From NCBI RefSeq assembly GCF_026745355.1, contig NC_079210.1:21406483-21470482 (forward strand): a DNA stretch of 64,000 nucleotides. The letters run 5' to 3'. The DNA comes from Beta vulgaris subsp. vulgaris. Its lineage: Eukaryota > Streptophyta > Magnoliopsida > Caryophyllales > Amaranthaceae. The translations under genes were made by a program, and so were the position numbers. Position 1 is the stretch's first letter. Each line of letters starts with the position of its first letter. The notes under the pieces were generated by a model. The model did not search any database. It saw only the letters and a list, made by a program, of their open reading frames with translations, and was not told where the DNA came from. Below are positions 44,947-56,735 of the stretch, in pieces.

Positions 44947-46209
44947 CGTAACAGCCCGCACTTCTGAGCTGCTAGCTAATTACACTTAAGATTCATAAAT
45001 CTCAATTAACACTTAATAACCTCAAATTTACATTCGCTCGCAGCGGAAACATAATCTATAAAACGATTATGGACCTGTGAGTCAGGGCCCACAACAAAAT
45101 AACCTCAAACCAGATATCATACTAGAAAATACTTTACTCGACTCCCAAACAAAAAATATTTTATACTCAAATAAATATTTGAATGGTTCTAGCTACAACA
45201 TGAAAATCATTCATCTAACTACAACTTAACAACCAAACTCTTCCTTTTTGATCCATTTCGAGCTTCCAACACGAACCTGCAATTACATAGGAGAATACAA
45301 ATAAAAAACAAAAACCCAAATGAGCGAAAAACTCAGTAACTTTACTTCAACCCGTGAAAACAATTTTGGTTCGTAAACATTTTTCACATCAGAAACAAAC
45401 TTGATAATTTTTCGGAAAATAAGTCATTATTAAAAATATATCACTGGCATAGCTCAATCACTTAACTTTTAATAAAAGTTTCTAATTTAATTCACCACTA
45501 TATTTAGACAAATACTAATGTAATAAACGAATATTGGTTTGAAGAATGTTCTTAACAACATTAACATAAATTCTGAATTTAGGTTCTTGGAATTCAATAG
45601 GAGAAAAGGACGAAATAGATCTATGTTATACCTTGCAAAAGACACTCAAAACCGATCTAATATCAACAACGACATTGGCGCACCACAGCCGTGTCGGCGC
45701 CGGAACACCAACTGAACGACAATAGCAACATAGAAGCAGAGGAGAGAGAAAATGCGACTAAAGAACAACCAACGACACCAGCATCGTGACAACATCACCA
45801 CTGAATCATGAAGAGAGGGTTTCGAGAGAAAGAGACGCAGGTGACTCCGACGAGGAGGATTGAGCTTAAGAGAAAATGGAGGAACGATGGAAATGGGTCT
45901 TGAGTGAAGAAGGGAATTGGGGTTTCAATTTGTCAGAGAGGACACAATAAATTGACAAGTAAACACACTTGTGTCTACTCCTTATTAAGCCACGAAAGAC
46001 AAGAAGGAAATGTATTTTTTTTTCTTCTAAAAATAATATAATTTTAGATTATCAAATTTTCAAAAATATTTCTAATTTCAAGAATTTCCGCAACATAATA
46101 AAGAATATGATAATATAATTATCCCTTATTGATATTAAAGCTTAATTAGACTAATAACAAATAGAATTAACTTTGCCAAAATCATGTTTTCAAAACATGG
46201 GCTATTACA
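44947..46209 (-). repeat. 5' LTR (1.26 kb, internally deleted)
   Basis: Matches the outer parts of the 3' LTR closely, but jumps from CTCAATCACTTA to ACTTTTAATAAAAG near 45468, losing the central ~1 kb. Contains GCAGCGGAAAC, the complement of the TTTCCGCTGC mark shared with the solo LTRs. Confidence 0.82.
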
Positions 46210-47290
46210 CACACCCATCCACCCACCCACCCCCACCCCACACAAACACACACAATTGTGTCTTTGTGTTTCTATGTGTGTCTCTATGTGTGGGTATGCG
46301 TGTGTGTATAATGTGAATTGAAATTTTGAAATTGAAATGTTAACTTCCTCAAGTATCTTTTCATAAGCTTGTGAATCACCCTCATCAAGGAATTTACTTA
46401 AAGCATCATTGATAATGGATCTTTGCATAAAATCATCCTCATATTGACTTCTTCATTAAGAGATTTATGAAATTTTAATGTGTTCGATTAACTTCTTCCC
46501 TAGTTTCCTCATTAACAAACACTTGATTCATATTGCTCACACTAGGAACATTTAATTTATGATTTGAACTACTGAAAATTATTAGTAAAGTTAGTGGTTT
46601 TAGAGGACATAGGTGTTTGACTTGAAGTGAAGGTAAAATATATTTAGACAAAGTTCAAAGAAGGAAACTTGCTTTTAACCCTTGGTCACGACCTAAACAT
46701 ATGTAGCCGTCAAACCAAATGGCGATATATAGATTAGTTATATACTGCATAGCATCTAGAAATGTTTTCCGTCTTGACACAGGCTACTTTGACTTTAGTT
46801 TTCCTGAACCTCAATAAAAGTGGAGGCTTTTATAGATACAAAATCATGTCTCCCATTGAGTACACAATGATGAAACATATCGTCGTCCTAATTGGAATGG
46901 TCGTAAAGGAATAGAAATCAAACGAGCTAAGATCAAAAGAGCAAGCCAAGCCTAATTTTAAAGGCCCAATCAATAAATTTCGCTAATTGATGATGTATCA
47001 AATATTTTAATGACAATAATTTTTCTCGGTAATTAACTTTCATGGGTATCTCGAAAACCAGATTTTTATTGCTAAAGATAGTTGATTTTGGATTTTAAAA
47101 CATAAGTTTCATTAAAGAATCTTAAACGATAAAATACCACCCAGATATAAGTTGCGTCTAGCGCAATGTATTGCGCGCGCGCAACGTCAAGGATGTTCCT
47201 AAGTTCCAAAAACACAAATTGAGTGTTGAAAGAACCAGTTGTGCACAATGTCATACAATATTCTACTCATGCTTCGTGCACCTAACGCAC
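46210..47290. other. Spacer with CA/TG repeats; no gene recognised
   Basis: 46210-46310 is CA-rich then TG-rich and can fold on itself. A minus-strand frame at about 46440-46320 (DDFMQRSIINDALSKFLDEG, then AYEKILEEVNIS) looks protein-like but is too short to assign. The start of the following gypsy element, including any 5' LTR, was not located; GCGCAATGTATTGCGCGCGCGC at about 47160 is a local oddity. Confidence 0.4.
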
Positions 47291-47469
47291 AATTTGTTTT
47301 ACTCGCACCAGGCCATGCTTGACCGACAGGATAATATTGAGCAAACTGTGTTAAGCATAATGCGCCAAAGCGCCCAGATGCCTCCTCCTCATCCTACTCC
47401 GAAGCCGGAAGTAGCTTCGCCTTGAACCTCTGAACAATAAGAGAGAAATTCCCACTAAACTCGAGGAAG

Positions 47470-48330
47470 AAGTAGCCAAGCTTAAAGAAGTCTTAAAAGG
47501 TATGACTAAGGCTGAACGGTGGATGGATATTGATGGATTAACTCTTTTCCTGAAGGCACGATTACCCCATGGTTTCAAAATGCCTAATCTGACAAGGTTT
47601 GATGGGACTGGTAGCCCCATCAATTTCCTGAAAATGTATGTAGGGGAAATGAGTCCCTCGCAAGTGGAAGAACCCTTGTTGGCCTAACTATTTCAACAAT
47701 ATTTAGATGGTGCTGCAGCACATTGGTTCCTCAACCTTGAAAATGCAAAGACACCCACTTGGGCTGACATAGCTAGAGAGTTCTCAAACCATTACAAGTA
47801 TAATGAAGAAATTGATGTTACTAGAAACAAGGCTTAAAAAATAATTTATAATGAAGAGGAACAGCTATAAATGTTTGTGAAAAACCTTCTTCCTGTCTCT
47901 CAGAAGCATATGGCATACCAGCATTTCCCGACTTTCAAAGCTTTCATTGCTACAAGAGCTTTAGTTGAGGATGCTGTGAAAAGGGGACACGTTAATAAAT
48001 ATGAACCTATTTGTGGCGCTACTTATAATGCAAAATTCGGAAATAACAAAAGCGCCCAAACAATAATTCAGCAGCTCCTAAAACAACTAATGCGATCCAT
48101 GCCATTGGCGCATCGTCTGCATTCCAATTGCGACCACAAAGGAACTTTAATCCTTTGAACATGACTTTTTCCCAAGCCCTCTCCAAGTTAAAAAAGGCCA
48201 ATCTCATTCAACCCTTGAATCCACGCCCACCTTCTAAAAATCCTTACCCTGGTTATGACCCAAATCAAAACTCTGAATACTATCAAATCCCGGGGCATAT
48301 ACTAAAAAGTACACAGCACTAAAGCATCAA
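47470..48330 (+). pseudogene. Tat gypsy gag
   Basis: Starts with LEEEVAKLKEVLKGMTKAER, then HGFKMPNLTRFDGTGSPINF, LFQQYLDGAAAHWFLNLENA and WADIAREFSNHYKYNEEID, the canonical gag core of plant Tat elements. A stop after EEPLLA and another in the EEEQL region break it. The later part (47871-48158) continues with YQHFPTFKAFIATRALVEDA. It forms the particle protein in live elements. It is preceded by an open leader (47171-47425) with a QAMLDRQDNIEQTVLSIM coil. Confidence 0.8.
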
Positions 48331-48586
48331 ATTCAAAACCTTGTGGATTATGGAAAACTTTCTCTGGGATCCATCTCCAATAAACCAAATGACTCTCAGC
48401 CTAACATCACAAAAAAACCCTTCCTAATCATAAACCCTCATTCGCCATTAATGCCATCTCTGCTGCTTCGGGCAGATGCGATCCAGTTTCGTTAATCCTC
48501 AAGACAGTTCCTCAAACGTATAAAATGTCAATAGCCATAGGTTACAAGTGCCTGGTCTATGACTATTCCACTCAAAAAAAGTCAAA

Positions 48587-49351
48587 ATGATGCCTTATAA
48601 AGACCCCGGTTCCACTCTCAACAAAGATCCATTCTCTGACGTGTGTGGAACTTTGGGCTATGATGGTGCCTTATTCATTTTGAACTCTAATGCTGATGAA
48701 GATGCCTCTTCGGTCTTAACATTTATGAAGAAAAACACAGGAGGACTTTTCACCACTCCAAATACATACCGGCGCCCCATCTACCTCGATGATCTTAGTG
48801 ATGAGGAGTATGTGGATGTCTCTGATTTGACTAGAGCGGGCCGCCACTTTAAACCATCCCATTTGGAGGATGAAAATCCTTTGGAGGTGTTGAAAAGGAA
48901 GGAAAAGGGCAAAGAGCCAATGATAGAGGAATGTAACAAGGAACATGATGCTATCAAGCGCATGAAAGAAGTAAATGCTAATGTTTCCATCTTGAAATTG
49001 TTAATGCATTCCCAGCCTCATAGGGCAGCTATTCTAGAGCATCTTAATGAAGACTCTGTAATCTATTCTATAACACCTGACCAGATGGTGGGGCTTATTC
49101 ATGGGGTAGATCGAACTCTCATGTTCACAGACAATGATCTCCCTAACAACATCAACCACAACAATTCATTACACGTCACTATACGCTGTAATGGACGGGA
49201 GATACCTAGGGTGTTAATTGACAATGGTTTTGCAATCAATGTTTTCCCTCTACGCGTGCTGACAAAGCTTGGGTATTCAAAAGAGGATCTTGTACCATCC
49301 AACCAGGTGGTCAGAGCATACGATAATGCTAGAGAGAAGTATTGGGTTTGA
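48587..49351 (+). pseudogene. Tat gypsy gag-pol linker and aspartic protease
   Basis: The longest open frame of this element, 254 codons. The N-terminal half is an acidic and basic linker (KRKEKGKEPMIEE) with SILKLLMHSQPHRAAILEHL, typical upstream of the protease in this lineage. The protease core is LHVTIRCNGREIPRVLIDNG, where the catalytic Asp sits in DNG as usual for Tat elements, followed by FAINVFPLRVLTKLGY (Ser replaced by Phe after DNG). The frame ends when a rearranged stretch with duplicated TGCATGAAAATAGGGCA begins. Confidence 0.78.
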
Positions 49352-49759
49352 TCAACCTCCTCATTGAATGTGGCCCCGTGGCAAGGAAGGTGGAATTCAT
49401 GGTTGCATGAAAATAGGGCAGTAGGAAGACCATGAGTGCATGAAAATAGGGCATTAGCCTCTACTCTACATCAGAAGGCAAAGCTTCTCACTGATCAGGG
49501 TGCTGTGACTATTTTTGGTGATCCGGAAATTATGACCATCATCTCCAACGCCGGAAAATCGATATTGTATCTGAACAAAGTAGAGTGCACTAGGTTGGAT
49601 TGTTACACTATCCACTGTATTCTAGCATCACCTAAAAATTCCTGGATGAATGAGGTGCCGGCTGCCACACCAGATGGAAAAATTACAGCATAGGGTTAGA
49701 TCTTTACCATCCTCAACATTGTCAAGGTTAAAGACTGCAACACCAGAGTATAGTGAGGA

Positions 49760-50380
49760 TTGGCAATCAACACCCTAGGTATAGTGAGGATGTATTATTC
49801 CTCACTATTCCTCACCAGAGCGCCACACCCTTGTCAATCCTCACTATACGCTGTAATGGATGTGCACTCTTTACCCCTCCTTAGAACAGACATGAGCAAA
49901 TTCTGCTATTATTGTCGTCAATTTGGGCATGAAAATGATCGATGCCATGACCTTTACTACAAAGTGCAAAGCCTGATTGATCGAGCCATCATTAGTCCAA
50001 CCCACAAAGAAATAACTCGAAAGATGGTGTCATCACTTCCGCGACCGTAAGCCCAAGTCGATATCTTTCGCAAAGTGGTTGAACAAGGTAAGATTCATTC
50101 GCCTTCCAGATGCCCAGGGGCAAGTCCCGTAGGGTTAGATCTTCACAAGTACTGCCATTATCATCAGTTGAATGGTCACGGCACAAACCAGTATCATGCT
50201 CTCAGCTATCGCATCAAGCAAATCACCAACATAGCTTTTTTCTACCGCAAAGCTACTTGATCGTCTTCCAGAAAGAGAAAGTCTTAGGTAAAAGAACTTT
50301 AATTTGCCAGTTAGTATCAGAGAACTACGTGCAGCTTGAATCCTCACACTTGCACTGCGAGATCACTCCACCTATGTAAC
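49760..50380 (+). pseudogene. Tat gypsy zinc-finger linker
   Basis: Two retroelement-type knuckles: KFCYYCRQFGHENDRCHDLY (49892-49965) and KYCHYHQLNGHGTNQYHAL (50140-50210). The first keeps C-x2-C-x4-H-x4-C. In the second the second and last Cys are His and Tyr. Frames differ between the two, with a stop at 50050. Presumed nucleic-acid binding. Confidence 0.68.
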
Positions 50381-50388
50381 ACCTGGGG

Positions 50389-50912
50389 TACCTAGGTAGC
50401 TCAATATGAGTGTAGCTGCTTTATTATATAAAAAAATTTAGTTCTTTCCAAAATAACGAATTACGCTGAGTATGATTCTCCATAAAATACACTTGGAGAA
50501 ATGGGGATATGTTGGCAACCTTCGGGTTCGACTCAAATATATTAACCATTGTATTTCAGGCAATGTCATCAGATTTCAAGATGTTAGTCATCACATGAGC
50601 AAATTCAGAATGCTGAATTGACGCATCAATGGGGATACAGGGAATGGAAGAATAAAAAAAATCTATTCTCAACCCCAATGACATTGAAATCATTTAAAAA
50701 GGCCCAAATAAAGTCAAAAAAATAAAAAAATGAATAATAAGAAAGCAAAATTGCGAAGGTGGACCATTCCAGTCAAAATATGGCAAAGTTGCTTTTGAAA
50801 ATTTTGTGTACTCTGAAATGCATTATGCAATATGAAGCCTTCTTTTCTTTTCTTTTAATTCTTTTTCTTTACCTTTAGGTCCAAAAAGAAGAAACTTATC
50901 CCATCTCTAAGG
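50389..50912. other. Degenerate part of the gypsy element
   Basis: No clear domain. It lies between the zinc-finger linker and the G-patch. Part is AT-rich, and a T-rich run (TTTTCTTTTCTTTTAATTC) precedes the G-patch frame. Confidence 0.4.
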
Positions 50913-51104
50913 ATGACCAATTATCGCCAGAAAACAAACCTCTCAGCCCTACCCACGAATATGGTCAAAGAGCCTGTAGGGATTTCCATGCAACCCCTGT
51001 CCAAAGGATTTCAAATTATGATGAAGATAGGTTATACTCAAGGAGCCGGATTAGGGCATGATGGTAGGGGAATGAAACAACCAAGCAGAATCGTCATGGG
51101 TTAG
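50913..51104 (+). pseudogene. G-patch domain of the Tat gypsy polyprotein
   Basis: GFQIMMKIGYTQGAGLGHDG followed by RGMKQPSRI matches the G-patch consensus (aromatic-hydrophobic block, GY..G.GLG..G.G). G-patch segments are known within polyproteins of some plant Tat elements and of some animal retroviruses, and are thought to bind RNA or helicases. It is followed by a stop and then about 150 residues of linker (51108-51544). Confidence 0.78.
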
Positions 51105-51672
51105 GATATGATCCAAGCAACAGTTCTCAAAACACCAAAAGACCTTCTTTTACCCTCGATGGTGAGTTCGTCCTACAAGGAGATATTGAGCCATACCACG
51201 AATTTCCAATATCTTGGCTTAGTAGGAAGGAACAAGAGATTTTATCGGGATTTGAGATATTCTTCAATGAAGCTAGGAATTTGGACTTAATCAAAAGTTG
51301 GTTTGTCCAAGAACAAAACATGAAACAAGAAAATGACTGGGTGAATAATCTGGAACATGGAGTCCTTCAGAAACTTTTCACTTTTGAGTCCTTTGGGGAA
51401 GGTGATTTTGAACCGGTGCCTTTGATGATACCTTTTGGCGAAAACATTGAACATAAGTGGAGTATTGAATGTCAAGCAAAAGACGGGCCTATAGAATTTA
51501 AAATATTTTTTATAGCAAAATCATCCTCCACATTCATCTCATGAAAATACCTTTTTACCTTCTTTAAATGTATACAAATAGTTCATCTTCCAGCCAATCT
51601 ACCTTGCATACCCAATCAAAAGAATCTGATAGTGAGGAAATTTAATGTGAACCTCTATCTAAATACATTTGC

Positions 51673-52750
51673 ATGCAATATGTTATTTTTGACAGTGAAC
51701 TTAATAATGATGAATCACTTGATACAACTGAAACATACAGAAAACCCATGAAAGAATCCATTGTAATTAATATTGGTACAAAAAATGCTGTAAAAGAAGT
51801 CAAAATAGGATCATCACTCTCCCCAACTAAACAATCTATGTTTATTGCATTATTCAAAGAGTATGTAGATGTGCTCGCATGGTCTTATGCTGATATGCGT
51901 GGTGTTAATAGAGAAATTACGGAAGATTGTATTCCGTTACACCCTGAAAGCAAGCCTAGGCAATAAAAGCTCCGCTGAATGAAGCCATAGGTTAGTCTGA
52001 AAGTAAAAGAAGAAATCCAGAAACAGCTTGCTGCCAAATTCATCCAAGCTGTAAAACATCCAAGTTGGCTCGCTAATATAGTGGTTGTACCCAAAAAGGA
52101 TGGGAGAGTTCAAGTATGCATTGATTTTCGAGATTTGAATGCTGCATCACAAAAAGATTGCTTTCCTGTACCCCACCTCGATGTTCTCATTGATAGTACG
52201 GCTGCTCATGCAATGTTTTCCTTCCGGAATGGATTCTTAGGGTATAATCAAATACTCATGGCTCAAGAAGATATGACAAAGACATCTTTCATCACTCCAT
52301 GGGGGACTTTTTGCTACCGAGTTATGCCTTTTGGTCTCAAGAATGTCGGAGCCACGTATCGAAGGGCTGCAACCACTATCCTTCATGACCTCATCCAAAC
52401 ATTGTGGAGGTTTATGTAGATGACATGATTGTGAAAAGTGAAGATCTTGAGGGGCATATTCCTGCATTAAGGTCCGTATTTGAAAGAATTAGGAAATACC
52501 ATTTAAGGTTGAACCCTCAAAATGTATGTTTGGCATCACTTCGGGGAAATCGTTAGGATTGATTGTCAGTCAAGACGACATCAAAGTGGACTCTGAAAAG
52601 ACAAAAACTATTCAAGGACTATCTCCTCCAAAAACAAAAAAAAAAGAAGAGGATTTCTCGGCAAAATTCAATATATCAGCAGGTTCATCTCACAACTCAC
52701 TATGAGATGTGAACCTATATTTAAGCTGCTCAGAAAAGGAGCATCCCATG
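51673..52750 (+). pseudogene. Tat gypsy reverse transcriptase
   Basis: ALFKEYVDVLAWSYADMRGV leads into the RT. VVVPKKDGRVQVCIDFRDLN, then FPVPHLDVLIDSTA, GYNQILMAQEDMTKTSF and FCYRVMPFGLKNVGATY are all in place, and YVDD is intact at 52413-52424 after a one-base frame slip. GKIQYISRFISQL marks the connection. Stops at ~51965 and a slip at ~52390 disable it. Confidence 0.85.
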
Positions 52751-52759
52751 AGTGGAATG

Positions 52760-53766
52760 AATAATGTCAGGAAGCTTTTGATTCTATGAAAGAATACCTT
52801 TCAAATCCACCTGTTCTAATGCCACCTAGACTAGGAGAATCTCGTATTTTGAACCTCATTATCACAAAAACGGCTATGGAAGCTCTCTTAGCCTAATATC
52901 AACAATATCAAGAGGGAACAAAGAAAGAGGTCGACATATACTATATCAGCAAGAAATTCCTGGAGTATGAGAAAAGATATACCCCACTGGAAAAAACATG
53001 TATCTCCTTTTTCTATGCCACAAAGAAGTTGAGGTATCACCTTCACGCTCATACTACTTATCTGATCTCAAGACTTGATCTAATCAAGTACCTGTTTGAA
53101 AAACCCATTCTTATTGAAATATTGGCAAGATGGCATGCTATGCTTTAGGCGTTTGATATTCAATGTGTCAGCCAAAAATCTGTTAAAGGACGAGCCACAT
53201 CTAAAGCATTAGTAGAAGGACCAGTGTTAGGAGATGAGTATGATGATGCATTCCCTGATGAGTACTTATGCTTTATTAACAATCCAGAATGGTTCATGTA
53301 CTTTGATGGAGCCTCTAATAAGAGAGGTAATGGATCAGGTGTTTTGCTAGTAGATCCTGATGGAGTCCATATTCCATTTGCTGTCAAGCTCGATTTCCCA
53401 TCAACAAACAATACAGCCAAGTGTGAAGCTTGTATATATGGAGTAAAGGTTGCCTTGGTAACAGGGGCGACACATCTCATTGTGTATGGAGATTCTAATC
53501 TCATCATATCTCAAACAATAGGAATTTGGAGGCTTAGAGATAAGAGACTTCAGCTGTACATTGAGTACATTCAAGAGTTGATCCTTTATTTTGATGACAT
53601 CAGCTTCAAACATCTTCCTCGAGAACAAAATAGTTTCACTAATGCTTTAGCCAATATCGCTGTTAATTTAACATGGGAAAATGGTACAAAGATCCAGTCA
53701 GTTTTGATTGAAGAAATGAACAGTGACGGTAGCACAAATTGTCTCCGTGCTGGTCCAACGAGATGA
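52760..53766 (+). pseudogene. Tat gypsy RNase H and additional archaeal-type RNase H
   Basis: The first RNase H is degraded (ISKKFLEYEKRYTPLEKTC, ATKKLRYHLHAH). The second is open for 180 codons with all acidic residues visible: EWFMYFDGASNKRGNGSGVL (Asp), AKCEACIYGV (Glu), IVYGDSNLII (Asp) and EQNSFTNALANIA (final Asp replaced by Asn). The dual RNase H arrangement is diagnostic for the Tat lineage. Confidence 0.83.
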
Positions 53767-53809
53767 TGATGATGATGTCTGATACAAGGATATCAAGATT
53801 TCTCTGGAA

Positions 53810-54770
53810 ACAATGCAATATCCAGAGGAAAGTGGCCATAAGGACCTCATAGCCATTAGAAGGCTAGCTGCTCATTTTCTCATACTAAAAGGTAGATTGT
53901 ATCACAAAGGGTTTGATGGTACTCTACAAATCTGTGTAAATGACAGCGAAAAGCAAGTCATCATGGGAGAAGTTCATGGAGGGGTGTGGACCCCATATGA
54001 ATAGAAGAATGATGGCTCGTAAAAGTTTGCGAGCAGGTTTCTATGGGAGAAGTTCATGAAGGTGATTGCATCATCTTTGTCCGTGCCTACAAGCAGTGTC
54101 AAATATTTGCTAACCTCAATCATATGCCACCTGTGTCATTACAAAATATGACTTCTCCTTGGCCGTTTTCAAGTTGGGACATAGACATAATCAGACAAAT
54201 ATATCCAAAGGCTTCAAATGGGTACAATATATTCTTGTAGCAATTGATTACTTTTCGAAGTGGGTTGAAGCTGCATCATTTTCGAAGCTAGGGGTAAAGC
54301 AAGTCTCGAAATTTGTGATTAACAACATCATATGTCGGTATGGTAACCTTTTGAAATCATCTCTGATAATGGATCACAATTTGAGGGTCATTTAAAGACC
54401 ACTCTTGCAAAATATGCAATTAAGCATCATCAGTCCTCACCTTATGGTCCCCAAACAAATGGAGCGATAGAAGCAGCCAATAAGACAATCAAGACTATTA
54501 TCGCCAAGATGACTGAAAAGACTAGGGAATGACATGACAAACTGCCATATGCTCTTTGGGGTACAAGATATCAATTAGGACTCCAATAGGAACAAGCCCG
54601 TATTCTTTGGCCTACAGGATGGAGCCAATCCTACCAGTTGAAGTGGAGATACAATCTCTTAGGGTCATAGCAAAAAGTGAAATCTCGGAAGACCAGTGGC
54701 ACAAAACTCGCTACGATGAGCTTGCATTCACAGATGAGCACCGACTACATAAAAGGACATAAAGCCTTCA
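53810..54770 (+). pseudogene. Tat gypsy integrase
   Basis: The zinc-binding region is scrambled by a short duplication of ATGGGAGAAGTTCATG (53963 and 54043). The catalytic core follows: WDIDIIRQIYPKASNGY (first Asp), VAIDYFSKWVEAASF, ISDNGSQFEGHL in a shifted frame (second Asp, near 54359-54394) and NGAIEAANKTIKTII (Glu). The C-terminal part is EPILPVEVEIQSLR. It would insert cDNA into the genome in an active element. Confidence 0.82.
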
Positions 54771-54780
54771 TTTCCTACAA

Positions 54781-55186
54781 ACTAAAAAAAATAAACATGA
54801 CAATTCCCTCAAACCTTTCTCCTCTTCATGGTAGGCCCGTCTGAATCTTTATCTTGACATATAGTAGGCACTCTCTGAATACAACTCGTATCAGCCTCAT
54901 AAGTGGTACAAGATGGAAGAACCTGGAGGGCAGGCATATGCTCTTACTTCCAACCAGTTTGTCCTAGACATCTCCATGGAAGGTAGAAAGTGACTTGGCA
55001 GAGCCCGAGTAATTGTACACCTCTGCGACCAGAATTATATTGTAATATACAATTGCACTAATGCCAATGTGGCTTGTGACCCACTTTATGTCTTAATATA
55101 AGAAAAAATCCTCCCACCACCATTTTTGCTAAGTTGATAGAAGAAAGGAAGAAGACCTCTCTCCTGGACATGACTAGTTTTTTAAG
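54781..55186. other. Sequence between gypsy integrase and copia LTR
   Basis: No coding domain; probably 3' untranslated DNA of the Tat element. An LTR start was not found. Confidence 0.4.
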
Positions 55187-56721
55187 TGTTGTATAATATG
55201 AGCACTATAAGAGGGGGGTGAATTATAGTGAGAGAATAAGCTATACTTTTTGCGGAATTAAAAGTAAACTTGGGAACAAACAATGGGAACACGAGAGATT
55301 TAGCGAGGAAAAACTTCCTAGGCCTAGTAGGAAGAAACAACCTCGACCACAAGGGATTTTAAAACAACTTTCCACTATAATAGGCCAAAACAACTCTGAT
55401 TACAACCTATTACTTTTCTCAACTTATGTCACTCAACTCAAGTTCCCAACGACAGTTCCCACAACTGACGTTCCTCTCAAACTTCACTAGAAGTTCCTTT
55501 CCTTTCCTTTCTCTTTCTCTTCTTCACTCAAAGCTTCTCACACTTACAAGAGTTCACTCAAACCCTTTTCTCAAAAATACACTTTGTAAAACAATGGAAG
55601 AGTAATAAACTCGATTAATGTAAGTATGAATTCTCTTAAGGAAAAGGCACTGACTCTTTTAGATAACTAAGACAAATTAGCTAAGTCAGACACACTTTGT
55701 GTGACTATAAAATAGACAATTGTTCTAAGTTAGGCCCTATTTATAGACAATTAAGACAAGACATTTCTCCACTAATTAAACCATTATCACATGATCTCCA
55801 TGATTTTAATTAATTAATAAATAAATTAAATATTCCATGTCAAGTAAATAACCACTAATCCACTACTTCACTTCATAGAGAACATAACATATTACGTGGT
55901 TTACAAAACTTGAGAATAATTAAACTTTTTAAATTAATTAAATACTTGGAGGATAATTAACTAAGCCACTAAATCCACTAACTACAAAAACTGTAGCAGT
56001 AGCTTTAGGCGTGTAATCCAATTTTTAGGAAATAAATAATTATTTACTTTAGCTAGTTTTTAGGAAAATACTTTTAAAAAACTTTAATAAAATCGAAAAA
56101 CAATTTTATATTTTAAAATCGAAATCTTTTTAAAAACCGGAAAGATATTATATTTTGAAAACAAAATCTTTTAAATAAAATATAAAAGATAAAAGATAAA
56201 GATAAGATTTGAAAATCGGTTATGTAAAATCAGAAAAACTTTTTAAAATCTTTTCCTAACAAACTTAAACTAAATTCCTAAAATAGTGGATCTTAGTTAA
56301 AACAACCCTAAAAACTCTAACTAACATATTGGACGCATATATTGAGTTAGGCGCACAACTTTAGAGACTCTTAGGTGTTCCTAAACCAGTTTTAAGTCTT
56401 GTTCCCTACCCTTGTTCCTATAGTGCCAGGTCTGTTCCTTATGGGAACAGAACCAAGTTCCTTTGAGAATTCACCACGAACTTAATTAGCTTTTACTCAA
56501 CCTTAACATGAAGATAATAAATACACCCTAATGTATTCTAATCTTCATTCCATGCTTGATTCTTCATCACTCGAACATCTTTACTTCGATCTTGATTAAT
56601 TCTCCGTTTTAATCTTCAATCAAGTATTCTCTTTGCTCGAGCATGAATTACCTTGCAACAACATAAATAAAATATACTATGTCTTTTGTGGTTAGTCATC
56701 TTCAAAACTCAAGGGTCAACA
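55187..56721 (-). mobile_element. LTR of a SIRE/Maximus-type copia element
   Basis: Plus-strand ends TGTTGTATAATATGAG and AAGGGTCAACA (TGTTG/CAACA). On the minus strand it is directly preceded by a polypurine tract (AAAAAGGGGGAAAT), so this is the 3' LTR. Motifs AGAGGGGGGTGAATTA and repeated GGGAACA words are typical of this lineage. 1535 bp. Confidence 0.82.
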
Positions 56722-56735
56722 ATTTCCCCCTTTTT
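56722..56735 (-). other. Polypurine tract of the copia element
   Basis: AAAAAGGGGGAAAT on the minus strand, abutting the LTR start TGTTGACCC. Confidence 0.8.

Larger units (their letters stand above)
42242..46209 (-). mobile_element. Gypsy (Tekay/Del-like) deletion derivative: two LTRs, PBS and PPT only
   Basis: Two direct LTR copies (42242-44549 and 44947-46209) enclose just 397 bp. On the minus strand the right LTR is followed by a tRNA-iMet-type primer-binding site, and the left LTR is preceded by a polypurine tract and the TTCGAGGACGAAATTAATTC text common upstream of the 3' LTR of plant chromovirus-type gypsy elements. No gag or pol remains. The flanking CACAC on both sides is compatible with a 5-bp duplication but lies in CA-rich DNA. 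Confidence 0.82.
47300..54780 (+). mobile_element. Decayed Tat-lineage Ty3/gypsy retrotransposon
   Basis: Gene order gag, protease, zinc fingers/linker, G-patch, RT, RNase H, second (archaeal-type) RNase H and integrase on the plus strand identifies the Tat lineage. More than a dozen stops or frameshifts are present. No flanking LTRs could be found; the 3' side is cut by, or adjoins, the copia LTR at 55187. Confidence 0.85.

Noticed and set aside
47155..47200. GCGCGCGCGC run as a Z-DNA or regulatory site
   Set aside because: Too short to support a function; just a local dinucleotide run.
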